From Bacteroidota bacterium (GTDB taxonomy: Bacteria > Bacteroidota > Ignavibacteria > Ignavibacteriales > Melioribacteraceae): a stretch of DNA of 11,105 nt. The DNA lies in assembly GCA_021786655.1 (NCBI GenBank), contig JAJYMU010000004.1, forward strand, positions 1-11,105, written 5' to 3'. Every line of letters starts with the position of its first letter. Positions within the stretch are counted from its first letter, which is position 1. Shown here one piece after another: positions 5,613 through 11,105 of the stretch. Under the pieces are notes generated by a model, which saw only the letters and a list, made by a program, of their open reading frames with translations, had not been told where the DNA came from and did no database searches. Both the position numbers and the translations under genes were made by a program.

Positions 5613-7202
5613 CTACCATCTGTATTCAATGCCTGCTAGAATATCAAACGGCTTTTCTTGGTATTGCCTCCAGGCAAAGTTACTTCTATTTAAAATGTTT
5701 TGAAAGTCCGCTGTGATCTTGAACCCTTTCAGCAATTCGTATGAAAACGAAAGTGATAAATTGTTATAGTCTTGAAGTTTGTCCGTGTTGGCAAGGTCGG
5801 TATAAGCATTGAGCGCCAACTTGTATCTGGCTTTAATTCCAAGTCCGAAATCAAAATCGTATCCATACTCAAGGGTTGAGATTGCTTCCGGCAGATAAGG
5901 AATTTTGTTGCCCGATTGATCTTTGGCATCTTGAATTGTGAGATCACCCATAAAGTAGCCGTAAATGCCGGTGTAATAATACATGTTCAGTTTTCCGAAA
6001 AATATTTTGGCTTCGGGTAAAAATCTCAAATCAAATTTTCCGGGATTAACAATGTCGCTGAAATAACTAAAATTTTCCGTCTGGTTGTATCCGCCGGAAA
6101 GTGTAATGGTCATGTATTTATCGTTTTCATACTTCAGCATACCAACGAAATTATGTTTCACTTTTTCGAATGCGTTATCATTAGCGCCAAGGTTGTAGTA
6201 CAAATTTCTTCCGATAAGATCCCGCACAGAATAGAAGTTGGTGTGCGGCTTATATTCTACATCAAAAGAAAAATTCTTATCGATCTGGTATTGCACAGCC
6301 GCAAACGTGGCAAAGAAGTTGTTGTTTTCAACAGCAGAATAATTCACACCGGCAGAAAATAAAAGCGAATTCATCGGGACAAATTTTATGCTTCCTTCAA
6401 CAGAATAATAATTGTAATTACTTGTTGAGCTCAAATTTCCTTGAAGCGTTTGCCGTTTGTAAGTTCCGTTGAAACCAAGTTTGAATCCGTTCATCTTAAT
6501 ATCAAAAAGCGCATAAGGATTCACAACCGATTCACGGAATCCGTTTTCGTTCAGCGACAGCACATTGACATTGACACCGGCGCCGTAATTAACCCACCGG
6601 TTCAAGGAACTCGAAATTGAAAACTGTCCAATACCTTTATTCGATTCACGTAATAAATCCGGCGTGGGCGACGCGAAAAACTTATATGAATCGCGTGAGT
6701 ACTGAGCAAATATTTTAATAGCCGTTCCGGGAAGGAATTCCGATTTAGTTGAAATGAAAAAGTTGTGAGTCATCGAAAGACCGGAAGTATTGAACCCGGA
6801 GTTGCTAAGGTAGTCTTTAATATTAGAACCCCATACCCGCGCGTTGAACAAATAGTTGTCGAGCGATTTTGTCATACTGAGCTCGCCGGCAGGAAAAGTA
6901 TATCTGCCGAGCTGAATCTTCAGACTTCCGTTATAGTAGTCATCGAACGTTTTGATATCCGGCTTAAAAGAAACCGTCTGGGACGAAATCATAAGCGGCA
7001 GTTCGTCCGGCGTGAACTGCGGTGTAAAAAAATCTTTCGAAAGCGTCGGTATCAATTCCGGTTTTCCCTTAGGAGCAATTGGAACGTTCACGCTTTGTCT
7101 TCCTGTTATTACAAAATCCGGTAATTCTATTCCCTGCTGTTCGTTCTGAGCAACAGAAATACCGGCAAAAATCAGCAGCAGAAAAATTGTTATTCGTTTC
7201 AT
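5613..7202 (-). CDS. Outer-membrane beta-barrel protein, TonB-receptor-like without plug
   Basis: The 529-residue product opens with a signal peptide (1-18, KRITIFLLLIFAGISVA, cleavage before Gln19). Residues 25-36 (IELPDFVITGRQ) resemble the TonB-box/start-of-plug sequence of TonB-dependent receptors. The roughly 130-residue plug domain does not follow. Instead a Pro-rich spacer (about 40-70) leads into alternating aromatic/polar beta strands from about 90 to the end. The C-terminus (FDILAGIEYRW) has the terminal aromatic expected of a BAM-inserted barrel, and a segment just before it (FKITADFQNILNRSNF) is typical of the last strands of TonB-dependent receptors. Its start overlaps the TPR gene stop by 4 bases (ATGA). 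In context it may be the outer-membrane partner of the TonB-like protein encoded three genes downstream. A transport substrate cannot be inferred. It could instead be a structural anchor. Confidence 0.8.
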   Translation of the reverse strand: MKRITIFLLLIFAGISVAQNEQQGIELPDFVITGRQSVNVPIAPKGKPELIPTLSKDFFTPQFTPDELPLMISSQTVSFKPDIKTFDDYYNGSLKIQLGRYTFPAGELSMTKSLDNYLFNARVWGSNIKDYLSNSGFNTSGLSMTHNFFISTKSEFLPGTAIKIFAQYSRDSYKFFASPTPDLLRESNKGIGQFSISSSLNRWVNYGAGVNVNVLSLNENGFRESVVNPYALFDIKMNGFKLGFNGTYKRQTLQGNLSSTSNYNYYSVEGSIKFVPMNSLLFSAGVNYSAVENNNFFATFAAVQYQIDKNFSFDVEYKPHTNFYSVRDLIGRNLYYNLGANDNAFEKVKHNFVGMLKYENDKYMTITLSGGYNQTENFSYFSDIVNPGKFDLRFLPEAKIFFGKLNMYYYTGIYGYFMGDLTIQDAKDQSGNKIPYLPEAISTLEYGYDFDFGLGIKARYKLALNAYTDLANTDKLQDYNNLSLSFSYELLKGFKITADFQNILNRSNFAWRQYQEKPFDILAGIEYRW

Positions 7203-10165
7203 AGTTGTCTTAGTTTTTTTCTAGCTTCTTGTGCAAAATCACCCGTAGGATGTTTACTTAACACAGCGCGATACATATCCCGCGCTTGGCTTTTATCTTT
7301 CATCTTAACGTAACAGTCGCCGAGTTTCAATAATGATTTGGTGTACCATTCGTCAAACGACGAATACACTGATCGAACGCGCACTAACGCGGTAATTGCA
7401 TCTGTAATTTTATTCTGATTGAACAAAACCACGCCGCTGTAATACTGAGCTTGCGCGCCGATATCGTCGGGTCGTCTTTCGGCAACATCACTAAAATACT
7501 GCGCAGCTTTATCAAGATTGTTTCTTTGCATCTCGATCAAGCCCAATTCGATTTTTGCCTTTTCTGAAAAAACATTTCCTTCAGAATAATTTACAATCTG
7601 TTCAAAGGTGGAATACGCGTCATCCGGCTTATTGTTTTTCTCTTGATTTGTTCCTTCGAGATAAAGAAGTTCCGGCAGCCGGTTCGAATTTGGCATCCCG
7701 GCAATGGTCGATTGCAAAAGTTTTATCGCGCTATCAAATTGATTTCTGGCTGAATAAATACGAACGAGCTCAACAACCGCAGAAATTCCGATATCGGATT
7801 TTTGTGAGCGCTGAATAACAATCTGAAAATTCCTCAACGCTTCGTCATCGTTTTTCATATTCGATGCACTTTTGCCGATCCAGTAATATGCGCTCGGCAC
7901 ATATTTGCTGTTCGGATACTTCGAAATGAAATCTTGGTATGCATTTACCGCAAGATTATATTTCTGAATGCTGTAATAAAGATCGCCTTTCTTGAAAAAT
8001 ATTTGGTCGTCATAAGCAGATGAAGGATGTTCCGAAACATACTGGTCAATATAAGCTATTGCCCTGTCCGGCTGGTTTTGTGCAACGTAGCAGTATTGAA
8101 TTCCGTTTACAGCATCAAAAACATATTGTGAATTGGGGAACCGGCTGATTACTCCGGAATAATACGCGATTGACGAATCGTACTGCGCTAAATTAAAATA
8201 AGCATCGCCGATTGAGTAGTGAACCATCGGTCGAAGCGCCGAACGCGGAAAGCGGGTTAACAAATTTTTGTAATTGGAGATTGCCTCTGCAAAATTATTC
8301 TGCTGGAAAAATATCCAGCCGATAACGTATTGCGATTGATCAGCATATCTTGAACGCGGAAACTTTTTCTGCAATTCTTCGAATGCCTTAACCGCTTCGA
8401 CGGGCTTATCTGCTTTGTATAACGACTGTGCATACTGATAATATGCGTGATCGTTTTCAAGAGAAACTTTCGCGCGTGAAAATATTTCCCGGTAAAGTGC
8501 GCTGGCTTTATCAAACTTCTTGGTTCCGAAATAACTATCGGCTAATCTCAGTTTTGCATCGGGCGTGTTCGGATCGTTTTTATACTTCGAAACAAACTCG
8601 TTGAAATAAAAAATGGCATTCGGAAAATCTTTCAAATTGAAATACGTATAAGCTTTCCCAAGAACCATATCTTTTCTAATTTCATCATTGGAAGGCGCAA
8701 CGGCACTGTACGATTTAAGTGCTTCGGAATATTTGCCTTGAGCAAAGTAACATTCGGCTAAGTAGAAATTCACTTTGTCGCTTTCGAATTCCTTGTCGCG
8801 TAATTTTAATTTTTCAAGGTCTGAAATTGCCGCTTCATAATTGTCGGAATAGAATTCAACGACTGCCAGTCCAAGTCGCGCTCTATTATTAAGATCACGT
8901 TGCTCATCGGTAAGTTTAAGCGCTTCGCTAAAATAATTTTTCGCATTGTCGTAATCTTTTTTGTTGAGCCGCATTTCTCCGAGCAATGTGTAAGCTTTTC
9001 CGCGCGTTGCTTTATCGCTGGAAATTGTTGCGTTCATCAAAGCTTTTTCGGCATCCGCCGGATCACTTTGTTTATACATAACTGAACCCATTCCTAACTG
9101 TGCACGCGATGCAAGAGGACTACTCGGATATTTCGCAACGAACTCGGAAAAAATTTCGTTAGCAGCTTTGCTGTCTCCCAAATATCTTTTGCATTCGCCG
9201 CTCCAGTATAAGGAAGCGACTTTCAATGAGTCACTAGTAGAATCGGCAAGCATCTTAAACTTTTTATACGCGGCGTTGTAATCATTAAGCTGGAAATCAA
9301 TCCACGCCAAATTGTAATTGATTCTATTCTTGTAATTCTCACCTTGAACTTGGGGCAAAAGTTCGTTGTAAACTCTTGCCGCATCCGAATATTCTTGAAG
9401 CCGGATAAAAGAATTGGCAAGAAAAACTTTTGCTTCAAACAACCTTTCTTCCGTCAATTTTCTAATTAGCGGATCGCTCAACTCTAGGATAGCATTATCA
9501 TATTGTTTCAAATTAAAATAGCACACGCCGATTCGCATCTGCGATTCCGGCGCCAACGGACTGTCTTTGTAGTATGCCAGAAGTTCATCGTAATACGTTA
9601 CGGCGCTTGTGTAATTGGCAGTCTTTTCGTAAAGCTGTCCCAAAGAATAATAGGTGTTCACCAAATATTTGTTCGTTTCTTTCTGTCCGATAGCGTTTTT
9701 AAAATTTTCTTCCGCCTCCAGAAATTTATTTTCTGCAAAGTAAGCTTCGCCCATCCAGTAATAAGCAGATCCGGCAAATTGACTGTTCGGATATTCGGCA
9801 AAAAGAATTTGCAAACGGTCGCGGCATCTCCGGTAATCTGTCTTTGTATAATAGATGGTGCCAAGTTTATATAACGCGTACTCTCTAAGATTGGAAAATC
9901 TGAACTTATCGATAAAAGATTCAAACGCTTCTGCCGCACCGTCAAGCTGATTCAAGTTCAACAAGCAGTCCGCTTCATAATACTTGGCCATAGCAAGTTT
10001 TTCTTCAGCAAGGTTGTCATTCGAAACAATATTTTTAAACATCAGGTAAGCCGTACCGAAATCGGAATTCTTATAAGCGTTGAATGCTTGAGCCATACGG
10101 TCGGATGAAACTTGAGCAAGCATCGCAACTTGGAAACTCAGCAAAAGAAAGATTGTTTTTTTCAT
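7199..10165 (-). CDS. Large exported tetratricopeptide-repeat protein
   Basis: This 988-residue protein has a signal peptide (1-17, KKTIFLLLSFQVAMLA) with no lipobox cysteine, so it is probably periplasmic or loosely attached to the outer membrane. The rest is tandem helical repeats of about 34-37 residues. By length there are roughly 26 units, many with the pattern (Y/F)PNSxYxxxAxYxxGxxYxxxxxYxxA of the TPR subtype seen in BamD and CpoB/YbgF. Clear examples are YPNSQFAGSAYYWMGEAYF, FPRSRYADQSQYVIGWIFF and YPNSKYVPSAYYWIG. No enzymatic domain is visible. TPR solenoids bind other proteins, so it is probably a scaffold for the envelope complex encoded downstream, loosely comparable to CpoB of the Tol system but several times longer. 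The ATG lies 6 bases after the DUF92 stop, and the TGA overlaps the barrel gene start, so it is inside the operon. Confidence 0.9.
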   Translation of the reverse strand: MKKTIFLLLSFQVAMLAQVSSDRMAQAFNAYKNSDFGTAYLMFKNIVSNDNLAEEKLAMAKYYEADCLLNLNQLDGAAEAFESFIDKFRFSNLREYALYKLGTIYYTKTDYRRCRDRLQILFAEYPNSQFAGSAYYWMGEAYFAENKFLEAEENFKNAIGQKETNKYLVNTYYSLGQLYEKTANYTSAVTYYDELLAYYKDSPLAPESQMRIGVCYFNLKQYDNAILELSDPLIRKLTEERLFEAKVFLANSFIRLQEYSDAARVYNELLPQVQGENYKNRINYNLAWIDFQLNDYNAAYKKFKMLADSTSDSLKVASLYWSGECKRYLGDSKAANEIFSEFVAKYPSSPLASRAQLGMGSVMYKQSDPADAEKALMNATISSDKATRGKAYTLLGEMRLNKKDYDNAKNYFSEALKLTDEQRDLNNRARLGLAVVEFYSDNYEAAISDLEKLKLRDKEFESDKVNFYLAECYFAQGKYSEALKSYSAVAPSNDEIRKDMVLGKAYTYFNLKDFPNAIFYFNEFVSKYKNDPNTPDAKLRLADSYFGTKKFDKASALYREIFSRAKVSLENDHAYYQYAQSLYKADKPVEAVKAFEELQKKFPRSRYADQSQYVIGWIFFQQNNFAEAISNYKNLLTRFPRSALRPMVHYSIGDAYFNLAQYDSSIAYYSGVISRFPNSQYVFDAVNGIQYCYVAQNQPDRAIAYIDQYVSEHPSSAYDDQIFFKKGDLYYSIQKYNLAVNAYQDFISKYPNSKYVPSAYYWIGKSASNMKNDDEALRNFQIVIQRSQKSDIGISAVVELVRIYSARNQFDSAIKLLQSTIAGMPNSNRLPELLYLEGTNQEKNNKPDDAYSTFEQIVNYSEGNVFSEKAKIELGLIEMQRNNLDKAAQYFSDVAERRPDDIGAQAQYYSGVVLFNQNKITDAITALVRVRSVYSSFDEWYTKSLLKLGDCYVKMKDKSQARDMYRAVLSKHPTGDFAQEARKKLRQL

Positions 10166-10171
10166 ATTAGG

Positions 10172-10912
10172 TCAGACTTTAGCAATTTCTTTTAGAATGA
10201 TTACAATTATGCCGCCGGAAATTCCGCACAGCAGATTCACCACGTCGTTACTAATCCAAACGTTGCCGCTGTTATGTTTGGTTTCCTTTCCACAGTGAAG
10301 TTTTTTCTCGGTTACTTTCTTACAGACCACACATTTGTTTTGCGCTTGAATCGTCGCTCCAAGAAAACTATCAAACAAACTTCCCAAAAGTCCGGCAGTT
10401 AATATCAAAAGTAAGTATTGATACACGGCAAAATCTATCCAGAAAATTCCGGAGAGCGCAATCGTTATAGAACCGGCAACGGCGCCGATTGTTCCAATCA
10501 ACGAAATTCCGCCGGAGACACCTTGTTCAACCGGTTGAAGATTCAGAATGTTATACGTAGCGGTTTTTTTCCAAGTTCCAATCTCGGTTGCCCATGTATC
10601 GGCACACACAGCAGCCAGTATGGAGATATAAATTAAGAAATACAATCCATCTGGACTCACAAAATCAGCGATGACAAGTACTCCGCCCAAACCACCATTC
10701 GCAATTACTTGAAGGTAATCTCTTACACCGCTCTTTTCAAAATAGGTTTCAACCTGTGAATTTCTACTTTTCCTTAGCTTGGAGAGAATACTTGATAGAA
10801 TGAAAAATGTTAGGATTGGGACCGACCATTTGATTCCACCCAAACCAAAAATAAGACTTGCAAGAATAAACGTTGCAACACCGCCGCTTTTGGTTAGAAA
10901 CTTTACCCTCAC
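10172..10912 (-). CDS. DUF92 (TMEM19/VTE6-like) integral membrane protein
   Basis: The product, 246 residues from the GTG at 10910-10912, carries DUF92 signatures. These are GGLGGVLVI in one helix, VCADTWATEIGTW (acidic site in a helix), the GGISLIGT segment and LLGSLFDSFLGATIQ. A C-terminal CVVCKK...HCG...SNDVVNLL block has paired cysteines and the conserved Asn-Asp. Six or so membrane helices are evident. Members studied in photosynthetic organisms (VTE6) phosphorylate phytyl-phosphate with CTP or a similar donor. Other members have no known substrate, so a polyprenyl-phosphate-related role is only a possibility here. From the GTG the protein begins inside the conserved block (LTKSGGVATFILASLIFGLGG) and lacks the first helix. 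The same frame continues upstream with fitting helix sequence, so the true start is probably further 5' (see the entry for 10913-11056). It is the first gene of the operon and functionally may be unrelated to the rest. Confidence 0.85.
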   Translation of the reverse strand: MRVKFLTKSGGVATFILASLIFGLGGIKWSVPILTFFILSSILSKLRKSRNSQVETYFEKSGVRDYLQVIANGGLGGVLVIADFVSPDGLYFLIYISILAAVCADTWATEIGTWKKTATYNILNLQPVEQGVSGGISLIGTIGAVAGSITIALSGIFWIDFAVYQYLLLILTAGLLGSLFDSFLGATIQAQNKCVVCKKVTEKKLHCGKETKHNSGNVWISNDVVNLLCGISGGIIVIILKEIAKV

Positions 10913-11056
10913 GGATAAATACGCGACTACTGCGGCAAAGAAAATTCCAACAGCCAGATTTTGGGCGAATGAATTGTTTAGTGGCAGTAACGCAATGGAA
11001 AGTATCGGATTCGTTATGTAATTAATTTTTTGCAGATGTATATGGAATGAATTGAT
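10913..11056 (-). other. In-frame upstream extension of the DUF92 gene with no ATG/GTG/TTG
   Basis: Reading on from the GTG at 10912, the same frame stays open for 48 codons up to a TAA at 11057-11059. It contains ITNPILSIALLPLNNSF and then NLAVGIFFAAVVAYLS. The second stretch is a well-formed helix that sits exactly where DUF92 proteins have their first membrane helix, just before the Leu-Thr-x-Ser-Gly motif. There is no ATG, GTG or TTG codon in it. The candidates for a non-standard start are ATT at 11024-11026, CTG at 11033-11035, ATA at 11015-11017 and CTG at 10985-10987. Possible explanations are initiation at ATT or CTG, a single-base sequencing error that hides an ATG, or a genuinely shortened protein starting at the GTG. 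Confidence 0.5.
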
Positions 11057-11081
11057 TTATATTTTTTGCGAATATAATCAA
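11054..11081 (-). promoter_or_regulatory. Possible promoter of the minus-strand operon
   Basis: On the minus strand, TTGATT (11076-11081) and TAAATC (11054-11059) stand 16 bases apart in very AT-rich DNA and could be -35 and -10 elements. TATAAA (11056-11061) is an alternative -10 at 14 bases. They lie just upstream of the DUF92 gene, the first gene of the seven-gene operon, which is where a promoter is expected. Transcription would start around 11045, so the leader would be very short if translation starts at ATT 11026 and about 130 bases if at GTG 10912. The region does not show the TAnnTTTG element of Bacteroidota primary promoters, so the call is weak. Confidence 0.25.
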
Positions 11082-11105
11082 ATGCGGTCTTATCTAAAAG
11101 ATAGG

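Noticed and set aside
6765..7124. 119-codon plus-strand open frame opposite the barrel gene
   Set aside because: It overlaps the signal peptide and TonB-box region of a clear gene, and its Arg-rich composition is typical of a shadow frame.
9503..9874. 123-codon plus-strand open frame opposite the TPR gene
   Set aside because: The minus-strand frame has unmistakable TPR units through the whole stretch. The opposite product has no coherent fold signals and no flanking operon.
7199..10165. Possible recent tandem duplication within the TPR gene
   Set aside because: The repeats are similar only at the pattern level. I saw no long identical DNA copies, so this is ordinary TPR divergence.
11089..11105. 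Small inverted repeat CTTATCT-AAA-AGATAGG at the right edge
   Set aside because: A 7-bp stem with one wobble pair and no following T-run is too weak for a terminator, and with the window ending there its context cannot be judged.

Overview
The window reads as a chromosomal segment from an AT-leaning, Gram-negative bacterium, most likely of the Bacteroidota/Chlorobi/Ignavibacteria assemblage. This is an inference from the gene content: an HU-like/SPOR fusion, a Bacteroidota-style TonB/ExbBD set, a very long secreted TPR protein, and start codons without recognisable Shine-Dalgarno sequences. Two signal peptides and a C-terminal aromatic beta-barrel end show that the cell has an outer membrane. 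No RNA gene, insertion sequence, CRISPR array or phage gene is visible, and coding density is close to 100%.

Left part (1-1521, plus strand): the 3' end of an unidentified gene is followed by three tightly packed membrane-protein genes. These are a DUF2085 protein (235-696), a four-helix protein whose GTG start overlaps the DUF2085 stop (693-1208), and a small three-helix protein (1210-1521). The last one runs tail-to-tail into the minus-strand operon, and the two coding regions share 26 bp.

Right part (1496-about 11030, minus strand, read from right to left): seven genes lie head to tail with gaps or overlaps of only a few bases. They encode a DUF92 membrane protein; a 988-residue exported TPR protein; an outer-membrane beta-barrel that carries a TonB-box-like stretch but no plug domain; an HU-like / acidic linker / transmembrane / SPOR protein; and an ExbB/TolQ, ExbD/TolR and TonB/TolA-like trio. 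The arrangement suggests one trans-envelope assembly. An inner-membrane motor-like complex (ExbB/ExbD) and its TonB-type arm would contact an outer-membrane barrel, with a TPR scaffold and a peptidoglycan-binding SPOR protein between them. It resembles Tol-Pal in parts list (TolQ, TolR, TolA and CpoB analogues) but has no TolB or Pal in the window.

The most striking observation is that the ExbD homologue has Asn (residue 20) where the family carries its proton-carrying transmembrane Asp. The partner ExbB homologue has Gln (residue 156) and Ile (residue 170) where Glu and Pro are usual. The predicted membrane core of this pair therefore has no acidic residue, which argues against ordinary proton-motive-force coupling. 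A second oddity is the DUF92 gene: its homology seems to continue about 30-45 codons upstream of the first GTG, through a stretch with no ATG, GTG or TTG.
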